A stretch of 64,000 bases of DNA from Yersinia bercovieri ATCC 43970. GTDB lineage: Bacteria; Pseudomonadota; Gammaproteobacteria; Enterobacterales; Enterobacteriaceae. The translations under genes were made by a program, and so were the position numbers. Shown piece after piece: positions 10,305-19,918 of this stretch (the stretch's first letter is position 1; every line of letters starts with the position of its first letter). The DNA lies in assembly GCF_013282745.1 (NCBI RefSeq), contig NZ_CP054044.1:2542001-2606000 (forward strand), written 5' to 3'. The notes under the pieces are model-generated. The model had not been told where the DNA came from. It made no database searches and was given only the letters and a program-made list of their open reading frames with translations.

Positions 10305-10658
10305 ATGAGTTCACTGGTTGTGATTGCCAATGGTGCCGCTTATGGCCATGAGTCATTATTTAATGCACTGCGCTTATCCATCACGTTGAAAGAGCAACAA
10401 ACCGATCTCGATTTACGCCTATTCTTGATGTCGGATGCAGTTATTGTCGGTATTCACGGGCAACAGCCTCGTGAAGGTTATAATTTGCAGCAGATGCTGG
10501 AAATTCTCACGGCACAAAATGTCCCGGTTAAATTATGCAAAACCTGCGCAGATGCCCGTGGTGTCAGTGGATTAACACTGGTCGATGGTGTGGAAATTGG
10601 TACCTTGATAGAGCTGGCGCAGTGGACTTTGGCTGCCGAGAAAGTGCTGACATTCTAA
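10305..10658 (+). CDS. ychN: DsrE-family protein YchN
   Basis: A 117-aa small cytoplasmic protein of the DsrE/YchN sulfur-relay-like family, nearly collinear with E. coli YchN from MSSLVVIANGAAYG to the end AAEKVLTF. It keeps a conserved cysteine pair in 'VKLCKTCADARG' (Cys78 and Cys81), the likely sulfur-handling site. A good ribosome site (gagg) precedes the ATG. It sits between acrR and mscK, whereas in E. coli ychN is elsewhere, so this is a local rearrangement. The physiological role is not established. Confidence 0.9.
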   Translation: MSSLVVIANGAAYGHESLFNALRLSITLKEQQTDLDLRLFLMSDAVIVGIHGQQPREGYNLQQMLEILTAQNVPVKLCKTCADARGVSGLTLVDGVEIGTLIELAQWTLAAEKVLTF

Positions 10659-10838
10659 ATGACAGGAGGATTACGTCCTGCTCATCAATGTACATTGCTG
10701 GCGGTTACATCCTAATCAATAACAAATGCGTAACTGCCCGCATAATTGCAGCTATTCACGGGCTGAAAGACTTTTCTTATTATGACCCGAGACTGAACGT
10801 GATAGGATTTCAGCCTCTCTGTTGAATGAAGTTCAAAT

Positions 10839-13800
10839 ATGAACAGCAGATTTCGCAAGCAATATTCCATACCACTCTCGTTACCCATGATGGCATCAGC
10901 TGTATTTCTCTTGCGCCTCCAGACAATGATTATTCTGCTTATAATTTCATTGCTGTTATCGCCACTCACTCTGGCATCAAGTATCAACATTGATGTACCA
11001 ACCCGCAGTGAGGTGATGAGCCAGCTAGATGCCTTATCAAAACAAAAAATATTGTCACCTGCGGAAAAACTCGCACAGCAAGACCTGACTAAAACATTGG
11101 AATACCTTGATACGATTGAGCGTACCAAGCAGGAAGCTAATCAGCTTAAGCAGCAATTGGCGCAGGCGCCGACGAAGCTACGCCAGGCAACTGAAGCACT
11201 GGATTCGCTGAAAGATAGCTCAGCAGATACCTTGACCCGTGAGTCACTGGCTAACTACTCATTGCGCCAGTTAGAGTCGCGCCTGAATGAAACCTTGGAT
11301 GATCTGCAAACCGCGCAGGAAGACCTCTCGGCCTATAACAGCCAACTTATCTCTCTGCAAACACAGCCGGAACGGGTGCAGAGTGCGATGTATAACGCGT
11401 CGATGCGTTTAATGCAAATTCGCAATCAACTCAATGGATTATCGCCAAATCAAGACATTCTGCGCCCAAGCCAACAGCAAGAGTTATTGACCGAGCAGGT
11501 GATGCTAAATGCACAACTGGATTTGCAGCGTAAAAGTCTGGAAGCCAATACCACTTTGCAAGATTTGCTGCAAAAACAGCGGGATTATACCACTGCGCAC
11601 ATTAACCAACTGGAGCGTTATGTCCAGATATTGCAAGAGGTGGTCAGCGGTAAGCGGTTAATTCTCTCAGAGAAAACAGCCAAAGAGGCGCAAGCACCCA
11701 ATGATGCAGCGGACATCCAAAATGACCCGTTAGTCAGCCGTGAACTGGCGATTAATAAAGAGCTGAGTCAGCGGCTGATTAATGCTACGAAAGAGGGCAA
11801 CACGCTGGTACAACAGAATATCAGGGTTAAAAATTGGCTAGACCGCGCCCTGCAATCTGAGCGTAATTTAAAAGAGCAAATCACCGTATTACGTGGCAGC
11901 CTGCTGCTTTCGCGTATTCTCTACCAGCAGCAACTCAATTTACCGGCGTCCGGCTTAATTACCAATATGACGTCACGTATTGCTGACTTGCGGCTCGAGC
12001 AATTTGAAATTAATCAGCAGCGTGACCAGCTATTCCAGGGGGATGACTATATCCAAACCCTGATGAGCGATAGCAAAGAGAAGATTAGCCCTGATGTGGA
12101 AGATGCTCTCGGGCAAATTGTTGATATTCGCCGTGAACTGTTAGACCAATTGAATAAGCAGTTGGGTAACCAACTGACACTGGCCATTAATCTGCAAATC
12201 AACCAACAGCAGCTACTCAGCGTCAATGAGTCATTACAACATACCCTGACACAGCAGATTTTTTGGGTTAGTAGCAACAAACCGATGGATTGGTCTTGGC
12301 TGAAAGCCTTACCGGGAGCGCTTAAAGCTGAACTGAGCAATTTCCACTTTACCCTGTCTCTGGGGGATGTGGTGGCTGGTCTGATCAAATCACTGGTATT
12401 TCTGATACCTATTCTGATTGTGGCGGGGGTGATCCGATCACGCTATAAAATCATTAATAAACATCTGGATAGGCTTGCCGCCGATGTCGGGCAATTAAAG
12501 CACGATAGCCAAATGCACACACCCAATGCCATCATGCTTACCTTGCTGAAAGTGTTACCGGGTAGCTTAATTATCTTAGGTATCGGCTACTGGTGCCTGC
12601 GTTCAGAGTTTAATCTCAGTGAGTTATTTTGGAGCTTCTTCCAACATCTGGCACTGTTCTGGCTGATATTCGACCTGACTTATCGCATGTTATCTCCGGG
12701 GGGGATCACTGAGCGGCACTTTATGATCTCGGCCGATAGATGTGCACATTATCGCCGGCAAATGGTGCGCTTGGGGGCGGCTTTATTACCGGTCATCTTC
12801 TGGTCTGCATTGGGGCAGAAAAGCCCACTTCGGCTGGTCGATGATGTCATTGGGCAGGTTGTTATAGTGATAGCGTTGGCCCTGCTGGCGCTATTTGTCT
12901 TTCCATTCTGCCGGGATAGCTGGCGGGAGAAAGACTCCCATGCGGTACGATTAGTGATTGTTACCGCAGTGGCTGTAACCCCTATCATATTGATTGGATT
13001 AATGGTTGCTGGCTATTTCTATACGACGCTACAACTGGCGGGGCGCTGGATTGACAGCCTGTACTTACTATTCCTGTGGAACATTGTTTATCTGACGGCG
13101 ATTCGTGGCTTAGGGGTCGCGGCGCGGCGTCTGGCTTATCGTCGGGCGATTGCACGGCGGCAAAGTTTGGTGAAAGAGGGGGCTGAAGGCGGGGAGCCAG
13201 TCGAGGAGCCACCGCTGGCACTGGATCAAATTAACCAACAGTCATTGCGTTTGACCACCATGGCACTGTTCCTGATTTTCGCCACCTGCTTCTACTGGAT
13301 CTGGGCTGACCTGATCACGGTTATCTCCTATCTGGACAGTATCTCTTTGTGGCATTACAGCACAACAGTCGCGGGTGCGAGCGTGACGCAGGCGGTGACA
13401 TTGGGGAATATGCTGGTGGCCTTAATGGCACTGGTCGTCTCCTATATTCTGACGCGCAACCTCCCCGGTTTGCTTGAAGTGGTGGTGCTGTCGCGGCTAC
13501 AACTACGCCAAGGCACCTCTTACGCCATCACCACCATCCTGACCTACCTGATTACCGCCATTGGTGGGATAACCGCCCTAAGTTCACTTGGGGTTTCGTG
13601 GGATAAATTGCAATGGCTGGTGGCGGCGCTCTCGGTTGGTCTGGGGTTTGGTTTGCAGGAGATCTTTGCCAACTTCGTCTCCGGCTTGATTATTCTGTTC
13701 GAACGCCCCGTACGTATCGGCGATACCATCACTATTGGCACCTTCTCGGGTAATGTCAGCAAAATACGGATTCGTGCAACAACAATTACCGATTTTGACC

Positions 13801-14288
13801 GCAAGGAAGTGATTATTCCGAACAAGGCGTTCGTCACTGAGCGGCTGATCAACTGGTCACTGTCAGATACGATCACCCGCATTATTATTAAAGTTGGCGT
13901 CGCGTACGGCTCTGATTTAGCAAAAGTGAAAGAGGTGCTGTTACAAGCTGCTCATGAGAACCCACGGGTAATGAGTGATCCTGAACCACAGGTATTCTTC
14001 CTGGATTTTGGTGCCAGTACCCTTGATCACGAGTTGCGTTTGTATGTCCGTGAACTGCGGGACCGTAGCTATACAGTGGATGAATTGAATAGGGCGATTG
14101 ATAAATTATGTCGCGAGAATGACATTAATATCGCCTTTAACCAGTTGGAAGTGTACTTGCATAAACCGGATGGTACTCAACTTCAGGAGGTGAACCGCCC
14201 GCTTGAAACCAAAGGCTTACCTGCTGCGCAATCTGATCTGGGAGATACGAAGCCTGACTTACCGGATATCAATAAGCCGCTCGCTTGA
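10839..14288 (+). CDS. mscK: Mechanosensitive channel MscK (KefA)
   Basis: A very large (1149 aa) potassium-modulated mechanosensitive channel that opens on hypo-osmotic shock. An N-terminal signal-like helix (about residues 28-46) is followed by a long coiled-coil periplasmic region rich in Gln/Leu (about 50-500), about eleven membrane helices, and the MscS core: the pore-lining helix in 'WLVAALSVGLGFGLQEIFANFVSG' (written here as parts: AALSVGLGFGLQEIFANF) and the beta domain 'FDRKEVIIPNKAFVTERLINW'. Strongly collinear with E. coli MscK. The start may lie a few codons later; the 180 bp upstream show no other gene. Confidence 0.95.
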   Translation: MNSRFRKQYSIPLSLPMMASAVFLLRLQTMIILLIISLLLSPLTLASSINIDVPTRSEVMSQLDALSKQKILSPAEKLAQQDLTKTLEYLDTIERTKQEANQLKQQLAQAPTKLRQATEALDSLKDSSADTLTRESLANYSLRQLESRLNETLDDLQTAQEDLSAYNSQLISLQTQPERVQSAMYNASMRLMQIRNQLNGLSPNQDILRPSQQQELLTEQVMLNAQLDLQRKSLEANTTLQDLLQKQRDYTTAHINQLERYVQILQEVVSGKRLILSEKTAKEAQAPNDAADIQNDPLVSRELAINKELSQRLINATKEGNTLVQQNIRVKNWLDRALQSERNLKEQITVLRGSLLLSRILYQQQLNLPASGLITNMTSRIADLRLEQFEINQQRDQLFQGDDYIQTLMSDSKEKISPDVEDALGQIVDIRRELLDQLNKQLGNQLTLAINLQINQQQLLSVNESLQHTLTQQIFWVSSNKPMDWSWLKALPGALKAELSNFHFTLSLGDVVAGLIKSLVFLIPILIVAGVIRSRYKIINKHLDRLAADVGQLKHDSQMHTPNAIMLTLLKVLPGSLIILGIGYWCLRSEFNLSELFWSFFQHLALFWLIFDLTYRMLSPGGITERHFMISADRCAHYRRQMVRLGAALLPVIFWSALGQKSPLRLVDDVIGQVVIVIALALLALFVFPFCRDSWREKDSHAVRLVIVTAVAVTPIILIGLMVAGYFYTTLQLAGRWIDSLYLLFLWNIVYLTAIRGLGVAARRLAYRRAIARRQSLVKEGAEGGEPVEEPPLALDQINQQSLRLTTMALFLIFATCFYWIWADLITVISYLDSISLWHYSTTVAGASVTQAVTLGNMLVALMALVVSYILTRNLPGLLEVVVLSRLQLRQGTSYAITTILTYLITAIGGITALSSLGVSWDKLQWLVAALSVGLGFGLQEIFANFVSGLIILFERPVRIGDTITIGTFSGNVSKIRIRATTITDFDRKEVIIPNKAFVTERLINWSLSDTITRIIIKVGVAYGSDLAKVKEVLLQAAHENPRVMSDPEPQVFFLDFGASTLDHELRLYVRELRDRSYTVDELNRAIDKLCRENDINIAFNQLEVYLHKPDGTQLQEVNRPLETKGLPAAQSDLGDTKPDLPDINKPLA

Positions 14289-14328
14289 GGCCATTTAGCA
14301 AATTGGGGATAGGTAATAACTCAGGATT

Positions 14329-14361
14329 ATCTATAGGGTAAATTATTTATACCCTATAGAT
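14329..14361. terminator. AT-rich hairpin between mscK and rsmS
   Basis: A perfect 12-bp inverted repeat (14329-14340 and 14350-14361, 9-base loop) lies between the converging stops of mscK and rsmS. It could end transcription from both sides, although neither side has a long T tract. Confidence 0.6.
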
Positions 14362-14362
14362 T

Positions 14363-14518
14363 TCAATCTGAGGTTTGGCGGCGGAGCTTACGCTGGTAAT
14401 CCAGCTGTACTATCTCTAGCGCCTTCAGTGCTGTTTCTGGCGCGATTTCATTGCACTCTAGCAGATAGATAAGATCTACTGCCAGTTGCAGTTCTGGTGA
14501 GGCTTTTTCAACTGACAT
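14363..14518 (-). CDS. rsmS: Ribosome-associated small protein RsmS/YbaM
   Basis: A 51-aa protein (MSVEKASPELQLAVDLIYLL...DYQRKLRRQTSD) of the YbaM/DUF2496 family, located as in E. coli between mscK and priC. RsmS (regulator of secondary metabolites) has been described in Pectobacterium and Serratia relatives; its molecular action is not settled. The stop lies next to the hairpin shared with mscK. The frame and length are typical. Confidence 0.88.
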   Translation of the reverse strand: MSVEKASPELQLAVDLIYLLECNEIAPETALKALEIVQLDYQRKLRRQTSD

Positions 14519-14610
14519 AATGTGACCAACACTTGGTTTTCAGTTTAATGAGGAAAGCCGGGTAATAGGTTGCTTCACTGCAAACTTCCACCTGACTTGA
14601 TTCAATCCAT

Positions 14611-14733
14611 TCGCCAAAAGGTTCCAAGATGCAGAAAGGCGGCAACCGGGGGATCCCAATGAGCTTACATCAGTAAGTTGTTCGGGGGATTGAGCAGAGC
14701 CAACACACCTGCACCTGGAGCGGCGATGGTATA
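14611..14733. repeat. ERIC (IRU) element, degenerate
   Basis: About 123 bp with the ERIC order: start 'gttccaagatgcagaaaggcgg', central 'atgagcttacatcagtaagt', then 'gagcagagccaacacacctgca' and a terminal 'atggtata' (each recognisable against the 127-bp enterobacterial repeat). It fills most of the rsmS-priC gap. The ends have drifted, so the boundary is approximate. Confidence 0.75.
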
Positions 14734-14795
14734 AAAACATTATAGAAAACTATTGGCTGTCGGAACCCTGACGATTCAAAAAATGTGACAAATAT

Positions 14796-15332
14796 TCAAA
14801 AACCGTTCTCTTTTTTCTCAATACTGCGCTCTATTTTGATCAGCGCTTGTCGGCAACGCATTAAACGACCCTCCAGTGCTGCCAGCTCCTTTTGTATCTT
14901 TTGCTGCTCAGAGAGCAGACTTTGTCGGCCCAGTTGACTCTCTCTATCCTGAATCATGGCCAGTATACGCCGCTCATAATCTTGATGCTCAGCCAACTTA
15001 TGATAAGGGTCCAATTTACTATCCCGCGGTTCAGGATTAGATCTCCTTAGTTTTTGAGTGGCCAACTCTCTTTGTAGCGCTGAGATCTGTGCGACCAATT
15101 TCTCAGCCAGAAAGGCGACTTGCTGGGGACGATTCTCGGCAACCACTTGTTTCAACTGCGCCATGTTTTTGCGCACTTCCTGTAGATAGTCGCGAAAACG
15201 GTTACCATGGTTAGCAAATAGATTCAGATCAAAGCGGGCCTGTTGGGAGGGAGTATTAGCTTGAGGGCCAACCTGAGTCGACAATGCTTCAATTTGGCTT
15301 TCAAGCACCTGCAATAATTTTTCTGTACTCAT
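14796..15332 (-). CDS. priC: Primosomal replication protein PriC
   Basis: A 178-aa protein that reloads the DnaB helicase at stalled forks on the PriA-independent restart route. The start MSTEKLLQVLESQIEAL at 15332 is chosen because an AGGAG ribosome site lies 8-9 bases upstream and because it gives the length of E. coli PriC (175 aa); the frame extends further but without support. Family hallmarks include 'HQDYERRILAMIQDRESQL' and the C-terminal 'GRLMRCRQALIKIERSIE'. Divergent from ybaN. Confidence 0.9.
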   Translation of the reverse strand: MSTEKLLQVLESQIEALSTQVGPQANTPSQQARFDLNLFANHGNRFRDYLQEVRKNMAQLKQVVAENRPQQVAFLAEKLVAQISALQRELATQKLRRSNPEPRDSKLDPYHKLAEHQDYERRILAMIQDRESQLGRQSLLSEQQKIQKELAALEGRLMRCRQALIKIERSIEKKENGF

Positions 15333-15522
15333 GGCGCAGCTCCTGGACATTTTCCCGCCAGCTTGCCTTCGAATGGTTGTAGTTACAAGCAAGAGGGCGG
15401 TTAAATAAGTGGGGTATACAGATACTGGGCTAATAATGGTAAGAATATCTGTTGATGATAGCCAGTGCATGGGTTAATGATAAGCCATTTGATGAGCACT
15501 ATAGTGTAAGTAAAGGGAGTGT

Positions 15523-15903
15523 ATGTCTCGTTGGCTATTAATAATATTAGGGTGGCTGGCGGTGGTATTGGCAACCCTGGGTGTGGTGCTTCCTCTGCTA
15601 CCCACTACACCATTTCTGCTACTGGCTGCGTGGTGTTTTGCGCGATCCTCCCCCCGTTTTCATCACTGGTTACTCTATCGCTCATGGTTTGGTAGTTACA
15701 TCCGTACCTGGCAGCAGCATGGTGCATTGCCGCAAGGTGTTAAGTGGAAAGCTATTTTGGTCACCGTGCTCACTTTTGCCCTCTCACTTTGGTGGGTGAA
15801 AATTTGGTGGGTTAGGGGCTTATTGCTCATCATATTAACGGTATTGCTGACCTTTATGTTACGAATGCCAGTTATTGACCTATCGCAACAAAATAAGCGC
15901 TGA
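15523..15903 (+). CDS. ybaN: Inner-membrane protein YbaN (DUF454)
   Basis: A 126-aa membrane protein with a hydrophobic N-terminal hairpin (LLIILGWLAVVLATLGVVLPLLPTTPFLLLA split over residues 5-35) and a second hydrophobic region near 75-115. The 'LPLLPTTPFLLLAAWCFARSS' region (parts shown) is the DUF454 signature. Divergent from priC as in E. coli. No function is established. The reading frame is intact and has a ggag-type ribosome site. Confidence 0.9.
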   Translation: MSRWLLIILGWLAVVLATLGVVLPLLPTTPFLLLAAWCFARSSPRFHHWLLYRSWFGSYIRTWQQHGALPQGVKWKAILVTVLTFALSLWWVKIWWVRGLLLIILTVLLTFMLRMPVIDLSQQNKR

Positions 15904-16117
15904 GTAGTTCACACTAGTTGCAATTTAGTATCAGTTTGCATAGATTTGAGCGTTTTCGTGCGCGGGGTGAGTCCTCGTTACGTCCTTAGGGTTAAGGATG
16001 CGGTAACTTGCACTATCGGGGCATCATCGCTAGATAGAATAAGTTACTCCGCTGATGCGACATTCGCATTGGTTGGCCGCGCTTTAGTATGTACAGCAGT
16101 TTTATCAGGCACAAATT

Positions 16118-16681
16118 ATGACCGCTACTGCACCGAATACAGCACAACAGCTTAAATATATTAAAGACAGTATTAAAACCATCCCCGATTATCCAAAAGC
16201 GGGAATACTGTTCCGTGATGTGACCAGCTTGCTGGAAGATCCATTAGCCTATGCCTCTAGCATTGAAATGCTGGTTGAGCGCTATCTGGATAAAGGCGTG
16301 ACCAAAGTAGTGGGTACTGAGGCCCGCGGCTTTTTGTTTGGTGCGCCAGTGGCTTTGGCTCTGGGTGTTGGCTTCGTCCCTGTGCGCAAGCCGGGCAAGT
16401 TACCACGTGAAACCATCAGCGAAAGTTATGAGTTGGAATATGGCACCGATAAACTCGAGATCCACACCGACAGTATTCAGCCAGACGATAAGGTCTTGGT
16501 AATTGATGATTTGCTGGCTACCGGCGGAACGATTGAAGCGACGGTTAAATTGATTCGTCGTCTGGGTGGTGAAGTGACTGACGCGGCGTTTGTCATTGAT
16601 TTGCCTGAACTGGGTGGCGAAGCTCGTCTCACTCAGCAAGGGATTACTTGCTACAGTCTGGTCTCCTTCAGTGGCCATTGA
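16118..16681 (+). CDS. apt: Adenine phosphoribosyltransferase
   Basis: A 187-aa purine-salvage enzyme converting adenine and PRPP to AMP. The PRPP-binding motif [13 protein letters not shown] is at residues 127-139, and the family segment [14 protein letters not shown] at 67-80. The protein is four residues longer at the N-terminus than E. coli Apt. The 214-bp leader upstream (15904-16117) contains no convincing gene and probably carries the promoter. An inverted repeat follows the stop. Next gene dnaX is on the same strand. Confidence 0.97.
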   Translation: MTATAPNTAQQLKYIKDSIKTIPDYPKAGILFRDVTSLLEDPLAYASSIEMLVERYLDKGVTKVVGTEARGFLFGAPVALALGVGFVPVRKPGKLPRETISESYELEYGTDKLEIHTDSIQPDDKVLVIDDLLATGGTIEATVKLIRRLGGEVTDAAFVIDLPELGGEARLTQQGITCYSLVSFSGH

Positions 16682-16696
16682 TTGTACTGAAAATAT

Positions 16697-16722
16697 CAGC
16701 CTCGCCGTGAGTGGCGAGGCTG
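16697..16722 (+). terminator. Hairpin after apt
   Basis: A perfect 10-bp GC-rich stem (16697-16706 with 16713-16722, loop GTGAGT) lies 16 bases after apt. No T run follows, so it may attenuate or protect RNA rather than terminate fully before dnaX. Confidence 0.5.
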
Positions 16723-16764
16723 TGTTAGCATGGCCCTCTAGATTATCCAACTTCTCCGGTATTA

Positions 16765-18735
16765 ATGAGCTATCAGGCCCTTGCCCGTAAGTGGCGCCCC
16801 CAAACCTTTGCAGACGTCGTTGGTCAGCAGCATGTTCTGACGGCGCTAGCCAATAGCCTTTCGTTAGGGCGCATTCATCACGCCTATCTGTTCTCCGGCA
16901 CCCGTGGTGTTGGCAAGACCTCTATCGCTCGGCTATTAGCCAAGGGCCTTAATTGCGAAACGGGTATTACCGCCACGCCGTGCGGCATTTGCGCTAACTG
17001 CCTCGAGATCGAACAGGGCCGTTTTGTTGATCTGATTGAGATAGATGCCGCCTCGCGGACGAAAGTAGAAGATACCCGAGAGCTGCTGGATAATGTGCAA
17101 TATGCCCCAGCCCGTGGCCGCTTCAAGGTCTACTTGATCGATGAAGTGCACATGTTGTCGCGCCACAGTTTTAATGCGCTGCTAAAAACCCTTGAGGAGC
17201 CGCCAGCACATGTGAAATTCCTGCTGGCGACCACGGATCCGCAGAAGTTGCCGGTGACTATCCTCTCCCGCTGTCTGCAATTCCACCTCAAAGTGATCGA
17301 TGTTGAAGTTATCCGTGCACTGCTCGAAAAGATCTTGCAGGTCGAGCAAATCAGCAGTGATGCACGCGCACTACAATTACTGGCGCGGGCTGCCGATGGC
17401 AGTATGCGTGATGCCCTTAGTCTGACGGATCAAGCCATTGCGATGGGTGATGGGAGCATTACGACAGCTACTGTCAGTCAAATGCTTGGCACGCTGGATG
17501 ATGAGCAACCACTGGCGATAATTGAAGCTTTGGTCAGTGCCGATGGTGCGCGGGTGATGGCGCAGGTAGAGCAAGGAGCATCACGTGGTGTCGATTGGGA
17601 AAACTTACTGGTTGAAACCTTAAGTTTACTGCACCGCATTGCGATGGTGCAGTTGCTACCCTCTATGCTGGATAATCATTACGCGACGATCGAACCACGT
17701 TTACGCGAACTGGCCCGCACATTACCGCCTGCGGATATTCAGCTCTATTATCAAACCCTGCTGGTGGGCCGCAAAGAGCTGGCCTACGCACCGGATCGCC
17801 GCATGGGGGTTGAAATGACCCTATTGCGGGCGCTGGCTTTTCACCCTAAAGCAGTCATCGCTGAACCCCAGATCATGCCCGCCACGACGCCGATGGCCGC
17901 CATGGATAACAGTACGCCAGCCCTTCAGCGCGATCAACATAGGCAAACTGTTCAAGCTGAACCGCAGCAAGATGCCCCGCCACTCGGGGCTGCCGCGCCA
18001 GTGAGTGCTCAGTTACCCGACTCTACCGCGCAACTTCTTCAAGCGCGAACGCAGTTACTGCGACAGTCGGGGACGACCACCGCAAAAAAGAGTGAACCGG
18101 CAGCGCCAGGAAAAGCGCGGCCGGCAAACTCAGCACTTGAGCGCTTAGCTTCAGTGACTGAGCGCAGCCAGCAGCGCCTGGCCGCCAAATCAACGGAAGA
18201 GAAGAGACCGGCGAAGAAAGAAGCTTACCGCTGGACTGCACAGAATCAGCCTGAAGTCTCAGTTGAGCCTATAGCCACACCGAAAGCGATGCGTTCGGCG
18301 CTGGAACATGAAAAAACGCCAGAGCTTTCGGCGAAATTAGCCGAAGAGGCGATGGCGCGAGACCTCTGGGCGGCTGAGATAGATAAGCTACAAATTCCTA
18401 AATTGGTGCAGCAGCTTGCGCTGAATGCATTTAAAGAAGAAATAGAACCAGGTAATATTTGCCTTCACCTGCGTTCTGCTCAGCGCCACTTAAATTCGCC
18501 ATCGGCGCAAAAGGCGTTGGCGGAGGCACTGAGTGAATTACAAGGTAACGCTGTTACACTTAGCGTTGTCGAAGATGATAATCCAGCGGAGCTTACCCCG
18601 TTGGAGTGGCGGCAGGCCATTTATGAAGAGAAACTGGCGCAAGCGCGTCAGTCAATTATTGCGGATAATAATATTCAGACACTGCGTCGTTTCTTCGACG
18701 CCGAACTGGATGAAGAGAGTATCCGGCCAGTTTAA
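16765..18735 (+). CDS. dnaX: DNA polymerase III tau subunit (with gamma by frameshift)
   Basis: The 656-aa tau subunit of the clamp-loader complex. The AAA+ ATPase part has Walker A GTRGVGKT (residues 45-52), a zinc-binding Cys cluster (CETGITATPCGICANC, near 64-79) and the Walker B-like 'LIDEVHML'. A Pro/Ala/Gln-rich linker from about 375 leads to the tau-specific C-terminal domains that bind DnaB and the alpha subunit. A programmed -1 frameshift site at 18084-18090 should yield a 443-aa gamma protein. Gene order apt-dnaX-ybaB-recR is the conserved enterobacterial one. Confidence 0.97.
   Translation: MSYQALARKWRPQTFADVVGQQHVLTALANSLSLGRIHHAYLFSGTRGVGKTSIARLLAKGLNCETGITATPCGICANCLEIEQGRFVDLIEIDAASRTKVEDTRELLDNVQYAPARGRFKVYLIDEVHMLSRHSFNALLKTLEEPPAHVKFLLATTDPQKLPVTILSRCLQFHLKVIDVEVIRALLEKILQVEQISSDARALQLLARAADGSMRDALSLTDQAIAMGDGSITTATVSQMLGTLDDEQPLAIIEALVSADGARVMAQVEQGASRGVDWENLLVETLSLLHRIAMVQLLPSMLDNHYATIEPRLRELARTLPPADIQLYYQTLLVGRKELAYAPDRRMGVEMTLLRALAFHPKAVIAEPQIMPATTPMAAMDNSTPALQRDQHRQTVQAEPQQDAPPLGAAAPVSAQLPDSTAQLLQARTQLLRQSGTTTAKKSEPAAPGKARPANSALERLASVTERSQQRLAAKSTEEKRPAKKEAYRWTAQNQPEVSVEPIATPKAMRSALEHEKTPELSAKLAEEAMARDLWAAEIDKLQIPKLVQQLALNAFKEEIEPGNICLHLRSAQRHLNSPSAQKALAEALSELQGNAVTLSVVEDDNPAELTPLEWRQAIYEEKLAQARQSIIADNNIQTLRRFFDAELDEESIRPV
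18069..18121 (+). promoter_or_regulatory. dnaX programmed -1 ribosomal frameshift signal
   Basis: The slippery heptamer A-AAA-AAG is at 18084-18090, in phase with tau codons. A GGGGA Shine-Dalgarno-like stimulator lies 10 bases upstream (18069-18073), and a strong stem (CCGGC...GCCGG plus GCGC/GCGC) follows. After slippage the ribosome reads GAG then TGA, ending gamma at residue 443. All three elements known from E. coli are present. Confidence 0.93.
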
Positions 18736-18781
18736 CCGCTGCGATAAGTGCATGGTGCACTGACGCGGCCCCTTGCGATGA

Positions 18782-19122
<341 letters not shown>

Positions 19123-19123
<1 letters not shown>

Positions 19124-19728
19124 TGCAAACCAGTCCACTCCTTGAATCATTAATGGAGGCGTTGCGCTGCTTGCCGGGTGTTGGCCCGAAATCAGCGCAA
19201 CGGATGGCATTCCAACTGCTACAACGTGATCGTAGCGGTGGGATGCGCCTGGCACAATCATTGACCCGAGCGATGTCCGAAATCGGCCACTGTGCTGATT
19301 GCCGTACATTTACCGAGCAAGAGCGTTGCACCATTTGCGCCAATCCCCGCCGTCAGCAAAATGGCCAAATCTGTGTGGTCGAAAGCCCTGCGGATATCCA
19401 TGCAATTGAGCAAACCGGCCAGTTTGGCGGGCGCTATTTTGTACTGATGGGGCATTTATCCCCGATGGATGGTATTGGCCCTGGTGATATTGGTTTAGAT
19501 TTGCTCGAAAAACGGCTTGAATCTGAAACCATTACTGAGGTTATTCTGGCAACCAACCCGACAGTTGAGGGGGATGCCACTGCCAACTATATTGGTCAGA
19601 TGTGTGGTCAATATGGGGTATTAGCCAGCCGTATTGCACATGGCGTACCTGTGGGGGGGGAGCTGGAAATGGTTGATGGTACGACCCTATCTCATTCGTT
19701 AGCCGGGCGTCATCCCATTAAGTATTAA
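19123..19728 (+). CDS. recR: Recombination mediator RecR
   Basis: A 201-aa RecFOR-pathway protein that helps load RecA onto gapped DNA. It has an N-terminal helix-hairpin-helix ([15 protein letters not shown]), a Cys4 zinc finger (CADCRTF...CTICANPRR) and a Toprim domain beginning at '[17 protein letters not shown]'. The ATG uses the last base of the ybaB stop (TGATG). A hairpin follows the stop at 19727-19757. Length equals the E. coli protein. Confidence 0.97.
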
Positions 19729-19757
19729 ACCCATATCATCATGTGGGCGATGGGTTT
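19727..19757 (+). terminator. Terminator after recR
   Basis: Inverted repeat AAACCCAT (19727-19734) with ATGGGTTT (19750-19757), overlapping the recR stop region and ending in a short T run. It separates dnaX-ybaB-recR from the heat-shock gene htpG. Confidence 0.6.
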
Positions 19758-19837
19758 GCTATTGATTAACATCTGAATAATTTTATTCGTGATCATTAAC
19801 TTATCGCCCCTCATCCTCTGTTTTTTCTGCGTTGAGA

Positions 19838-19866
19838 CTTGAATCCTTCTCCTGTCGGCCCCATCT
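19838..19866 (+). promoter_or_regulatory. Sigma-32 heat-shock promoter of htpG
   Basis: A CTTGAA -35 box (19838-19843) and a CCCCATCT -10 box (19859-19866) are separated by 15 bases, matching the RpoH consensus. It lies 53 bases upstream of the htpG start. Confidence 0.88.
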
Positions 19867-19918
19867 AATTCTCATTGTTCAATTTTGTACCTATCGGTAA
19901 TTTGGATTGAGGTAATTA

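Noticed and set aside
15946..16155. 69-codon frame overlapping the apt start
   Set aside because: No ribosome site, overlaps apt and does not look like protein; the region is better read as the apt leader.
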